A stretch of DNA of 64,000 nt from the NCBI RefSeq assembly GCF_023159225.1, contig NC_063175.1, positions 3,106,755 through 3,170,754 of the forward strand, written 5' to 3'. Shown here one piece after another: positions 11,419-61,735 of this stretch. The notes below the pieces were generated by a model. The model searched no databases. It was not told the DNA's origin and saw nothing but the letters and a program-made list of their open reading frames with translations. The position numbers and the translations under genes are program-made. How positions within the stretch are numbered: position 1 is the first letter of the stretch; every line of letters begins with the position of its first letter. This DNA comes from Perognathus longimembris pacificus. Its lineage: Eukaryota; Chordata; Mammalia; Rodentia; Heteromyidae.

Positions 11419-11424
11419 TTCAAA
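11419..11424 (-). promoter_or_regulatory. CHR-like cell-cycle element
   Basis: TTCAAA (TTTGAA on the minus strand) flanked by CCGCCGCCGGG. CHR elements recruit the DREAM and MuvB-B-MYB-FOXM1 complexes that confine G2/M genes, a class to which NDC80 belongs. The motif is short, so function is inferred from position and gene class. Confidence 0.5.
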
Positions 11425-11439
11425 CCGCCGCCGGGAACT

Positions 11440-11546
11440 GGCTGAGGAAGTCGGCTCCATTTGGGCGGCTTCTCTGGTGTCTGACGGGAGGTAGTGCGGC
11501 TTACGGGAATTTGACCCCTGGATCTTGTCAGAAAACGGAAAGAAAG
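11440..11546 (+). other. NDC80: NDC80 noncoding exon 1 (5'UTR)
   Basis: The exon ends GGAAAGAAAG before the donor GTAAAT at 11547 and splices to the acceptor before 13355, where 9 nt of leader precede the ATG. The 5' limit is approximate because the start site cannot be read from sequence. Confidence 0.65.
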
Positions 11547-12491
11547 GTAAATAGTGACCCTGCGCTAAGTTTGCGAAGACAAAGCTGCTGTAGGAGGAGA
11601 AAGTGGTGGTGTGGTGGTGGTGTCCTGAGGGAGCTCGGGGCCGAGGCTTGCTGCCTTAGCCGAGTCCTCAGCATTTCTTTTGGAAAGGATTTCTCAAGAG
11701 ACGAGGGAAGGGCCTCGACGACGCCAATGGCGAGGCGACAGGCTGGAGCGAGTTGAGAGAGAAGCGGGTGGGTAGGAAAGACTGGAACCCATCTGTTGTT
11801 AGGAGGTGTTGGCGTCTTAGCTGTAGCTGCGTACTTAGCGGCCTAGTAGAGATTATGTTTTGCCGGAAAGTCTGAATCATGAGAGTACATTTTAAGTGTT
11901 GAGAGCAGACAGCGCTGGAGAGTAGAGGAGATGAATAGGTAAGCAGGAAGGAGTATATTGAAAGAGAAGGACTAGCCAAAATTTTGGAGGGTTGCATATT
12001 ACCTAAGGATAGAGTGATTGCCTAACAAGCCCAAAGTCCCAGATTGCAAACCTATATCCGCGAAAAAAGAAAATAATAATAAATAATAAAACAAGTGGAG
12101 TGAATGTAGTCAGTGTGGAAGACTAAGGGTTGCCCAGAGAGGTGAAAATCATCACAGATGTCCACTTCCTCTGGGTAGGAAGGGCAGAACTTGAGAAGGT
12201 TTGGAGAACAGGATCCAAAGATTCGTTAGAGTAGAAGTGAAAGGATTGAGGTGCTAATCATGTGTTTTGAAAATGGAAACCTGACCCCCAAGAAGGGAGG
12301 CATTAGTTTCAGTAAGTGAAGCAAATGTTAATACACAAGTTCAACCACAGTGGTAATTTTTCATCATTACAAAACTTGTTTGGATATTGCAAAGCTCATA
12401 CTTATTTTCTTTTAAAGAGAATGAACTGTCCACACATATATTTAACATAGAAAACCATAGTATAGTAGGCACTGCACATCCCCCTTTCAAG

Positions 12492-12614
12492 AGTTCTTAT
12501 GTTAATGAGGGTGTAAGATATCACAAGAAATGTATTCACTGCCTTATTATGTAACTGTACCCCATTTGCACAACACCTTGTCAATAAAATTTAATTTAAA
12601 AAAGTTCTTATGTT
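12492..12614 (+). mobile_element. Short 5'-truncated L1 3' end with target-site duplication
   Basis: About 100 nt of L1 3'UTR ending CAATAAAATTTAATTT, bounded by AGTTCTTATGTT at 12492-12503 and 12603-12614. Lies in NDC80 intron 1. Confidence 0.85.
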
Positions 12615-13363
12615 GTTTGACAGTGTGTTGTACATGGCCTAAAGATAAGGATAAAAATACTTGACTGCTTTATTTTGCGGCTTTATATTTGTGTTGGAAT
12701 AATTTAAAGTGATTGTATATAAGACACTCAGGTACTTCTAGATCTAAATGTGCGCAGTTACAAAGTTTTAAATGTTACATTGTGCTGAAATAAAAATAAA
12801 ACCAATTTTCTTTAAAAGGATAAAAAAGAAAATGGAAGCATGCTACAAATCATTTGAGGACTGGGTGGTTTATCCAAGGATAAACCTTGAAATTGTAAGC
12901 ATAAGGACAGTAATTGAGTATAAAAAAGAGATTGATATTAAGAAAAGAAACGGAATAGTTCTCTTCCTTAAGAGGCATAAATAAGTGAGCATTTTAAAGA
13001 GAATAAAGAGAGCTTGAGGTAGTTCTTCTAAGGCTGTTTCTGACGTCACAGGTCATAGGGATATGGTCAGGGTTAATATTCAGGGATTTTGCTAGCTTGG
13101 GTACCTCTGAAAAGATAGGAATAATATTCATCTTTGTATCTTCTGCATTGACTAGTTCACTCCCTTATATATGATGTACCATTAGTAAATGTTTCTATGT
13201 ATTGCATACTTGAAGTTACATTGGTATTCTATGCAAATGAAGTCTTGTATGTATGTGAGCAAGCAAAACACTGCTTTTTCCTTGAGTGTAAAGTTTTTGC
13301 TTAATATACTGTTTACCTGTGGAACTTTTGCTAACACTAAATTCATGAATGTAGGTCATAAGA

Positions 13364-53829
<40,466 letters not shown>

Positions 53830-53914
53830 AGATACAATGTTGAATGTCCTGTCCTTTAAGAATCTAGTTTACCAGATGAAATAGGGATAACCTGAAATAA
53901 CATGTTAGGGTTTG

Positions 53915-54143
53915 GTTTTGGTTTTTGGTCTTTGGTCTTTGGTCATAGGGCTTGAACTCAGGGTCTGGGTTCTGTTCCTAAGCTTCTTTTACTCAGTGCT
54001 AGCACTGTACCACTTGAGGCACAGCAGTACTTCCAGCTTTTTCTTAGCAGTTTATTGGATATTAGAGTCTCACAGACTTTTCCTACCCAATCACTTCCTG
54101 AGAAGCTAGGATTACAAGCATGAGCCATGAGTGCCAGCTTTGT
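53915..54143 (-). mobile_element. B1-Geo SINE, antisense, inside NDC80 3'UTR
   Basis: (GGTCTTT)n-type tail, antisense Geo, TTTATTGGATATTAGAGTCTC, antisense B1 ending ATGAGTGCCAGC. Confidence 0.8.
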
Positions 54144-54195
54144 GTTATTACTTTCAGATGTGTAAAAAGCAGTTTTTTTATATTTATATATAGTT

Positions 54196-54201
54196 AATAA
54201 A
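54196..54201 (+). terminator. NDC80: NDC80 polyadenylation signal AATAAA
   Basis: Canonical hexamer 367 nt after the stop codon, followed by a GT-rich stretch; the first good signal downstream. Confidence 0.7.
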
Positions 54202-54285
54202 ATTACATTGGTGAAGAGTGGCTTTTCTCCCATTTTTTGCCTGATTTCCCATTTCCTTGCTTAAATTAAGACTTCAGAATGTCAA

Positions 54286-54496
54286 GGGGCTGGGAATATG
54301 GCCTAGTGGCAAGAGAGCTTGCCTTGTATACATGAAGCCCTGTGTTTGATTCCTCAGCACCATATATATAGAAAAGGCCAGAGGTGGCTCTGTGGCTCAA
54401 GTGGCAGTGTGTTAGCCTTGAGCAAAAAGAAGCCAGGGCCAGTGCTCAGACCCTGAGTCCAAGGCCCAGGACTGGCAAAAAAAAAAAGAAAGAAAG
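54286..54496 (+). mobile_element. IDL-Geo SINE
   Basis: Full dimer; duplication AGAATGTCAA at 54276-54285 and 54497-54506, just past the NDC80 end. Confidence 0.93.
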
Positions 54497-54587
54497 AGAA
54501 TGTCAATAATGTTCTGAATCATAAGTTAGCAAACTAGTATGGGGCCACAACACACATGTTCACGTGCACAAGGGCTATAAGTGCTAT

Positions 54588-55129
54588 TGTCGTGATCTGA
54601 ATGACCCCTTTCTCCCCGATCTCCCGGGGAAAATGCCTGAACCCTAAAATCTATGAAAGAGCACTCAGCCTTGCCTTCTGCCGGCAGAAGGCCAAGGCGT
54701 ACTCTCGTGGACTTGCGCTAAGTTGAGGAAAGGTTGCTGAAGCCTCCCCTCCCCCCCATTCCCCTCACATGTTACCAGGAGCGGAGGCAGAAAGAAGGCA
54801 TCAGGGACACGCTGCGATGGTGGGATGCATCTCAGCCCCCAAGGGCAGGCCAGAGAAATTTATTACAATGACACAGGCGGAAGGGGAAGGACTTGGGGTG
54901 ACTGACTGATTGGCTGACTGTGCTGCCACTCAAGTGATCGTGGAACTTCCTTTCTGGGCTGGGCAACTCTATCTTGGTGGCATGCACGTATTCGCCTCCG
55001 AAGGGACAGGGGGCTTCTTTTCCGGTTGAGGGTGGGAGGGGCTCCCTCCCACATTGTCCCAGGGCTGGGGGAAGGGCAGCGTCTCACTCTTGGCACCCTT
55101 CTTCCACCAAGGCCAAAACAGTCCCAACA
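54588..55129 (-). mobile_element. Solo LTR, family 1, antisense
   Basis: 542 nt, TG...CA in its own orientation (starts TGTTGGGACTGTTTTGGCC), with a CCAATCAGTCAGTC box and an AATAAA signal at the complement of 54859-54864. Five-nt duplication GCTAT at 54583-54587 and 55130-55134. The same family as the LTR at 62114. Confidence 0.88.
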
Positions 55130-55657
55130 GCTATCACGTGAGAATGGAAGAGTTGAACAATTGGCAACAGAGACAATATAGTCTACAAAGCTAGAAATGC
55201 TTGTTTCTGAGTGCTTTATACAAAAATTGCTGATCACTGGTAACTGTACAAACAGTGACTTGTGAAACTTCATACAGATGCAATTTTTACATAACTCGAT
55301 ACTCTCCTGATGTTGAGTCTGGTGGCTTTCCAAGAAGTTGGACTTCTTTCTGCCTTTGTGCCATCTTAATTTCACAAGTGATCATGGAGTGTCAAAATCA
55401 TAGAAAACAATAAAATCCGGTTCAAATCCCTCATTTCAGAGATGAAAATTCAATCTAGAGAGGCTCTAACCTCAGTTCACACCTGATAGTGGTAGAAACA
55501 ACAGTATAAACTGTGGTACACAATCCTGAGTTCTACCATAACTTCCATGGGATTAGGAAACTCCTTCAATTGAATTGGTGTCTGCCTCCATTTTCACTTT
55601 CTAGTTTTCAGAACTATTCTCACGTAAGTCAGAATGAACATGATAAAAGTAAGTTGC

Positions 55658-55850
55658 AGGGATGAGAAGGTGGCTCAGTGGCAGAGTGCTTGCCTAGTAT
55701 GCATGAAGGCCAGGGTTCAATTCCTCAGTACCACATAAATAGAAAAATCCAGAAGTGTTGCTGTGGCTCAAGTGCTAGCCTTGAGCTTAAAGAAGCTCAG
55801 GGACAGTGCCCAGTTCAAGCCCTATGACTGACAAAAAAAAAAAAAAAAGC
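55658..55850 (+). mobile_element. IDL-Geo SINE with small deletions
   Basis: GGCTCAGTGGCAGAGTGCTTG left half, shortened Geo half, A-tail. Confidence 0.85.
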
Positions 55851-55983
55851 TGCACCTTCCAGCACGGATCTATGAAACTAGGGCACTCACCTTGTGATAC
55901 TGCAGTGAGCAAAGGTAACTAACAGATATGACAAATTATTACCAATGTATTCAACAGTCTCAGTCTCTGACATCTGGTAGTAG

Positions 55984-56225
55984 TGTTGGGGACAGCTGTG
56001 CCTTTTAAGAGGCCACAGCTGGCTTTTGCCTGTCCCCTCCCCTTCCGCCATTAACAGGAAGAGAAGAAGGGGATTTCGACATTTCTCCTCAACTCAGCAG
56101 AGTCCACAAAGATATGCCTTACTCCTTCTGTCGGTGGGAGGGGTAGGGCTGAGTGTCTTTCATAGTTTGGGTTCAGGCATTTCCCCAGGGAGATAGGTGA
56201 AAAGGGGGTCCAGAGCCCCCCAACA
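55984..56225 (+). mobile_element. LTR, family 2, with large internal deletion
   Basis: TGTTGGGGACAGCTGTGCC to AGAGCCCCCCAACA, 242 nt. Compared with the full-length relative at 58963-59487, about 280 nt including the TATA box are missing after GGAAGAGAAG. No clear duplication. Confidence 0.82.
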
Positions 56226-56281
56226 TAACTATGATATTTTAACCTGGAGTAACTTATTATAGGACTATTTAACAGCTTTTC

Positions 56282-56499
56282 ATATATATATATTTTTCTT
56301 TTTTTTGGCGAGTCCTGGGGCTTGGACTCAGGGCCTGAGCACTGTCCCTGGCTTCTTTTTGCTCAAGGCTAGCACTCTGCCACTTGAGTCACAGTGCCAC
56401 TTCTGGCCATTTTCTATATATATGGTGCTGGGGAATTGAACCCAGGGCCTCATGTATACGGGGCAAGCACTCTTGCCCACTAGGCCATATCCCCAGCCC
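56282..56499 (-). mobile_element. IDL-Geo SINE, antisense
   Basis: Full dimer. ATAGGACTATTTAA occurs at about 56260 and 56503, suggesting a duplication with a (TA)n-rich tail between. Confidence 0.88.
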
Positions 56500-56559
56500 A
56501 TGATAGGACTATTTAAATTTTTACAAGATTTATAAATTGTTTGAGCAGTTTCCAATGCG

Positions 56560-57360
56560 AGAGAGAGAAACCAAGGAATCGTTAGTAGTGAAATCAGGCA
56601 TCTTGGGAACAGACACCTAGCACACGCGTTGGACCTGCATCCTAGGAAGCAAAATGTTTAATTTTGGGTCTGGAATATTTAGGTTAATAGTCACATTTGT
56701 ATGAAATGATTCCAATTTCTGGATCTTGCAAGTTTACGAGGACACAGGAGATAAAAATGGGAAGGTAAAATCTTAATTTATGACAAAGAATTGTCAGGAC
56801 TAGATATACACTTGACTTTTAACACACTGAATATAAAGAATAACACACTGGTTTTACATCACTGTACTTACACCACATGCTGCATATTTGAACCTTATGG
56901 AGTTTCTCTTAGACACATTGCCTGCATCCGAACATTGGGTTGAAAACCTATTTTGTTTTACTTTTAAATTTTATCAGATAGACATACAGACACACAGACA
57001 CACATATGAACCCTGAGCGCTCTTAAAATTGCTTTTCTGATTGGCCATTTAAGTTTTCTGGAATTCCAGTGGCAAATGGTATTAATTTGCCCATAAGAAC
57101 CATGTGGTTGAATAAAAAATAAAAAGGAAACCTCTCCTAGTCACCCAATCCCAAGACAAATCTGTGACTCCCAACATGACAATTTTTCAAATCACACCAG
57201 ATAAGCAAACTTCCATCCATCCAGAAAAACTCCTCCAATTTTTGTATCATTGGACTGGTAATTATAGGAAATCCAACCAAATTACTTATTGCTGCATTAA
57301 ACTCTGTTTCCCTTTTTATATTTCATTTTAGTTTATAATTTGAGGCTTTCCTGGTTCCAA
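56560..57360 (+). other. Intergenic stretch, nothing recognised
   Basis: Unique-looking AT-rich sequence between a SINE and the CpG-rich block; no exon, RNA gene or repeat family recognised. Confidence 0.5.
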
Positions 57361-57559
57361 CCCCACCCAGCTGCAGCGCAATCGCTGGAGGGAGGTCTGT
57401 TAGTCTGAGTCCCCACCCAGCTGCAGGTTGTTAACTAAGTTTAGAATTTAGCCCACAAACTCAGAGTTAACGAATTTCCGACTAGCGGAACATTGACAAA
57501 AAAAACCCAGCAACCCTTTTGTTTCCTTTAAAGCAGATTATCCAGCCTTCCCAGGCCTC

Positions 57560-58232
57560 AGAGGCAAGGGGGGGGAGGGAGCCAGTATAAAGCAGTTTCC
57601 AGTCGCCAAGCACTTTGTGGGTGGAGGGGGCGCGCAATGCTGTGCGCCCTGGGACGCTGCCACACTAAGCACTGCCCACAGCTGCCGGGGGCGCCAGCCG
57701 CTCCGGCGCTCATGCGCTTTGGGGGCGCCGCGCTACTGCCGCTCATGCTACCTGGGCGCCAAGCTGCAGCTCTGTGCTCCGGCAGCGTTCCCGCGCTTTC
57801 GCTGCACCGCGCTCGGCGGCCCAAAGATTTTTGCACTAGACGCCCTGCGCCACCCGAGTCCGCACTGGCCCCAGCACACGCCGCCGCTTGTGAACCCAAG
57901 CGGGGGCCCTCCCACCCGTAGCCGCGCAGAGCCCAAAGGCTCTCCACGCACCCCACCACCTGTTCACAGATCGGGACCTGGAAACACCAGGTGTGCGAGG
58001 GCTCCCGCCGCCATTCCCAGCGCTCCACTGCCGCGTCTTCGCGGGACGCGCGCCCTGCTCCACCCCACCTGGTGCCAAACTGCCATGGTGGGACAACTCT
58101 TTCCGGCGCCGCATCCTGAGACTCGCGAAGCCCCCAGAGCCCATCCCTGTTTTCTCTCTTCGTTCCCCCCCACCACCCCCCGCAGGCACTTTTGTAAAAG
58201 GGAGGCCAGATCTGCCCAGTGCCATCATTAAC
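57560..58232 (+). promoter_or_regulatory. Orphan CpG island with TATA box
   Basis: GC- and CpG-dense block, quite unlike the AT-rich surroundings. TATAAAG at 57586-57592 sits about 25-30 nt before the CpG-rich part begins. Overlapping open frames on both strands are as expected from high GC; none resembles a protein I know. It ends where an LTR begins at 58233. It could be a promoter of an unrecognised transcript, or part of an unrecognised element. Confidence 0.4.
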
Positions 58233-58844
58233 TGTGGAGGGACTTCAGGTTGACTCCAGCTCAGATAAGAGCAGAAGCCAACTCCATCTCCACTAAGTCC
58301 TCCCCCACCCTATTCAGGGAACCTCCCCTTTACTGTGTTAAGTTATGTAGATTGACCACTGAGGCCTGGGAGCTTCAAGGGAACCTGCTGTGAGTAGGCA
58401 TAGAATGATAGGTTAGTTCAAATAGATATTATGAGACAGACTGTAACTCTATTGGCCAACTGTGTGCGGCCTAGCATGCTCTGTAAGTGTTGTATCTTCA
58501 TTGGTCACCTGCGTGTGACAAGTTTTTCTGTGATGTTTGCCTTATAACCAGGCTGGAAGGCCACACGGACACGCGGTCCCAGCTCCCGAGTCTGGGCTGC
58601 ACAGGTGTGCCTGGTTCCAGCTCCCGAGTCTGGGCCCTGATCCTGCACTCGTGGTCAGCAGATTCGGCTCCCGAGTCTGGGCTACAACCAAGGCCGGTCG
58701 GTTCACTTTTTGTTCACTTTTTACTTTTTGTTCACTTTTTACTTCCCCAGTAAATCTGTCTTTTTGTCACCTTGTAGCTGGAGACTGTGTGGTGGACTCT
58801 TGGGGGAACCAGCAATCCCCTCCCTTGGGGGGGACCCCGTTTCA
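58233..58844 (+). mobile_element. LTR of an endogenous retrovirus, family 3
   Basis: Starts TGTGGAGGGACTTCAGG and probably ends CCCCGTTTCA. TATA-like CCTTATAACC near 58541; three copies of GCTCCCGAGTCTGGGC at about 58581, 58619 and 58667; CCAGTAAATCTG near 58746. Layout parallels the solo LTR at 24101. The 118 nt that follow, up to 58962, are not identified. Confidence 0.7.
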
Positions 58845-58962
58845 TTGTAGCGAACCCCTACTCTACTTCACTTTCTCCTCTGAAAACCTACTTAGCAAAT
58901 CTGTGGGGTCACTGGACCCCGAACTTCCTGCCCGTGCGTTCCCATCCCGCATGGACAACATA

Positions 58963-59487
58963 TGTTGGGGGGCTCTGGGCCCCCTTTCCCCCTATCTCCC
59001 GGGGGAAATGCCTGAACCCAAACTATGAAAGACACTCAGCCCTACCCCTCCCACCGGCAGAAGGAGTAAGGCGTATCTTTGTGGACTCTGCTGAGTTGAG
59101 GAGAAATGCCAAAATTCCCTTCCCCGTCAGCCCCCCTGACATGTCCGACGCAGGAAGAAAATTCTGGGGAGACAGCCTGATGGTTGAAATGGTCTCACAG
59201 GACTTAATTGGGAGGAGGTTTATATAACGGTAATGGCGGGAAGGGACTGGCCAAAGGGCCAGTCAGAGGCTAAAGACCATGTCCGTCACGGTGATGTCAC
59301 GAACTTCCTCTATGGGCAGGGACTACAGCCCCCCAAGGGCCAGGCCTCTGTAGAAGTCCCCGCCATGATGGCACGCACGTGTTCGCCCCCATCAGGGGTG
59401 GGGGCTTCTCTTCCTGTTGAAGGCGGAAGGGGAGGGGGACAGGATAAAGCCAGCAGTGGCCTCTTAAAGGCACAGCTGTCCCCAACA
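58963..59487 (-). mobile_element. Full-length LTR, family 2, antisense
   Basis: 525 nt bounded by TGTTGGGG and CCCCAACA inverted ends. TATATAA at the complement of about 59219-59227. Full-length relative of 55984-56225. No clear target-site duplication. Confidence 0.85.
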
Positions 59488-59496
59488 TAGTAGAGC

Positions 59497-59725
59497 ATTC
59501 TTTTTTTTTTTTTTTTTTGTCAGTCATGGGGCTTGAACTCAGTGTTGGGTGCTGTCCCTGATTTTTTTTTTACTCAAGGCTAACACTATCACTTTAAGCT
59601 ATAGTACTATTTCCAGTTTTCTAGGGGTTAATTAGAGATAAGAGTCTTATAGACTTTGCTACCAGGGCTGGTTTTGAAGCATGGTTCTCTGAGATCTCAG
59701 TCTCCTGACTAGGACTGACTGCAGG
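59497..59725 (-). mobile_element. B1-Geo SINE, antisense
   Basis: (T)19-GTCAGTCATGGGG, antisense Geo, GTTAATTAGAGATAAGAGTC, antisense B1. Confidence 0.8.
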
Positions 59726-59904
59726 CTCACCTGAGCAGTCTTAAGTAGAAATTGTCTTATCTGCAAGTCCAAAATGGTACCAGCTACATGTAGCTATCAT
59801 GCACTTAAATGCCATGGCAACAGAGACTCAAGAGCTTTGCTACCGAAAACCTAGTATGGAAATAGCAGTACTATCATCACTGGTCTTACAGAAATTATGC
59901 TCAT

Positions 59905-60015
59905 AGCCACATGTGCCAGTAACAGCTGTCATCCCAGGATTCAGGAGGCTGAGACAAGAGGATCAAAAGTTTGAGGCCAGTTTGGGCTGCATAGTTGAAG
60001 AAATATAGACTCCTC
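59905..60015 (+). mobile_element. B1 SINE
   Basis: GTCATCCCAGGATTCAGGAG and GAGGCCAGTTTGGGCTGCAT. Confidence 0.65.
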
Positions 60016-60571
60016 ACCTCTCTCCAAGCCTACTGAACCAAACTACGTTCTTTATACTATATTAACATAAACTTGAAAACAAAACTCATAAACTTTGATG
60101 TGCATACATCATTACAATCAAGCTAACAGATTGCTCTTGACTAAGTTTTCTTGCTGCCCTTTGCAAACATTCCTCTTACCTCATGTACTCCCAGCTACAT
60201 ACTAATACACAAGTAAATGTCAAGCTACTTTTGCTACATCAGATTAATCATAATTTGTTTTCTAGAACTTTGCATAATTAGCTAATAACATACATTTTGA
60301 GAATAGGGTTCCTACTACATTACCCATACTACCCTTGAACTCTCAACAAAAATGATCCTCCTGCCACAGCCTATTGAATAACTGGCTACAGTATGCTACT
60401 GTATACTACTGCACTTGGCTTGTACATTTTTTGCATGGATTCTTTGAATATTTGGGCATTTATACGTGTTCTGTGTATCAGTTGTTCATTCCTTTAGCAA
60501 GTACTATTCCATTATATGAATACACTTGGATTTATTCATTCACCTGTTGATGATCATTCGTGTGTGGTATG

Positions 60572-60965
60572 GTTCAGATGGAGTTTGAGTGCCCCAAGGC
60601 TTCATATATTGAAATTTAATCTTATGAAACATTAAAGGGATAGGCGTATAATCCGATTATGGTGTTTAGAGGTCTGGCCTATGGGAAGTGATTAGGCTCA
60701 GATAAAGCCATTAGCAGGAGTCCTCGTGATTGAATCCTGGTAGTTTTATAAGGAAAGAGACCAGATGATAATGCACATGTTTTCTGTCTCTCAAATGATG
60801 TGTTCTGAACTGCCTTGGGACTTTGTCAGAAAAAAAAGGACATCATTAGATGAAGTTCTCAGACTTTGCACCTCCAGAAACCAAAATAACTCATTTCATA
60901 AAGCAACCTGCTCAAGATGTTTCATGATGATAATGAAAAGTGGCTTGATACAGACTCTTTATACA
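60572..60965 (+). mobile_element. MaLR-type LTR (MST/MLT1-like), old
   Basis: TGGTATGGTTCAGATGGAG, ATATTGAAATTTAATC, GAGGTCTGGCCTATGGGAAG and CTCCAGAAACCAAAATAA follow the MaLR LTR order. From memory of the consensus only. Confidence 0.5.
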
Positions 60966-60986
60966 TTTTAGCAATTGAAAAACACT

Positions 60987-61228
60987 AGCCAGGTGCTGGT
61001 GGCTCATGTCTGTAATCCTAGCTACTCAGGAGGCTGAGATCTAAGGATCACAGTTTGAAACCAGCCATTGCAGGAAAGTCCCTGAGAATCTTATCTCCCA
61101 ATTAATCACACAAAAAGGTGGAAGTGGTGCTGTAGCTCTAGTGGTAGAGTGCTAGCCTTGACCCAAAGGCACTTAGGGAGAGCCCGCGGGGCCCAGAGTT
61201 CAAAGCCCAGGGCTACCAAAAATAAAAT
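60987..61228 (+). mobile_element. B1-Geo SINE
   Basis: AGCCAGGTGCTGGTGGCTCA head, Geo tail. Confidence 0.83.
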
Positions 61229-61284
61229 ATTAGGAACATCCATATTCTATTCATATGGACATAGGCTCTCATTTATTTACTCAT

Positions 61285-61550
61285 TTTTGTGTGTGCTGGT
61301 TCTGGGGCTTGAATTCAGAACCTGGGTGTTGTCCCTTAGCTTTTTTTTTTTTTTTTTTAAATAAGGCTGGCATGGCACTCTGGCACATAGCACTTAAGCC
61401 ACAGCTCCATCTCCTGATTTTCAGTGGTTAATTGGAGATAAGAGTCTCAAATACTTCCCTGGCTTGGCTGGCTTCAAACCTTGATCCTCAGATCTCAGTC
61501 TTATGAGTAGCTAGGACTAGGCATGAGCCACCAGCCCTTGCCCCAAGAGT
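61285..61550 (-). mobile_element. B1-Geo SINE, antisense
   Basis: Antisense Geo with a T-run, GTGGTTAATTGGAGATAAGA, antisense B1. Opposite orientation to its neighbour 57 nt away. Confidence 0.8.
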
Positions 61551-61654
61551 TTTCTTGAAGGGTATGTACTGCATGAATTGCTAGAAATCCACTACTGATG
61601 CTCCCTATGTATAATTTTAATGGGGATTTTGGTGGTAGTGGTGGTAATGTGAAG

Positions 61655-61728
61655 GGGGTGCCAATGCCAGCCTTAAGCTCTTGAATTCAGGCTAGGAATT
61701 GTCCCTGAGCTCTTTTGCATTGAAGAGC
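61655..61728 (-). mobile_element. Geo monomer fragment, antisense, cut by the provirus
   Basis: CTTGAATTCAGGCTAGGAAT and TGTCCCTGAGCTCTTTTGC; stops where the proviral LTR begins. Confidence 0.65.
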
Positions 61729-61735
61729 CAGACGT

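Larger units (their letters stand above)
11140..11440. promoter_or_regulatory. Bidirectional METTL4/NDC80 promoter (CpG-rich)
   Basis: A GC- and CpG-rich interval between the divergent first exons. Visible sites are a YY1-like GCCGCCAT near 11127, a GC box GCGGGGCGGGG at 11291-11301, an ETS site CACTTCCGG at 11317-11325, a perfect palindromic CRE TGACGTCA at 11367-11374 and a CHR-like TTCAAA at 11419-11424. No TATA box was seen. This is typical of housekeeping or cell-cycle divergent promoters; use in both directions is inferred from gene orientation. Confidence 0.8.
53830..54225 (+). other. NDC80: NDC80 3'UTR
   Basis: Runs from the stop to a probable cleavage site about 20 nt after the AATAAA at 54196-54201. 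More than half of it is an antisense B1-Geo SINE. Confidence 0.7.

Noticed and set aside
57617..58231. 204-codon open frame in the CpG island as a protein gene
   Set aside because: Several overlapping long frames exist on both strands, as expected at high GC; none shows a recognisable domain. I kept only the CpG-island call.
55984..59487. Inversion between the two family 2 LTRs
   Set aside because: Their orientations would allow it, and the outer flanks share TAGTAG, but the inner flanks do not match as reverse complements.
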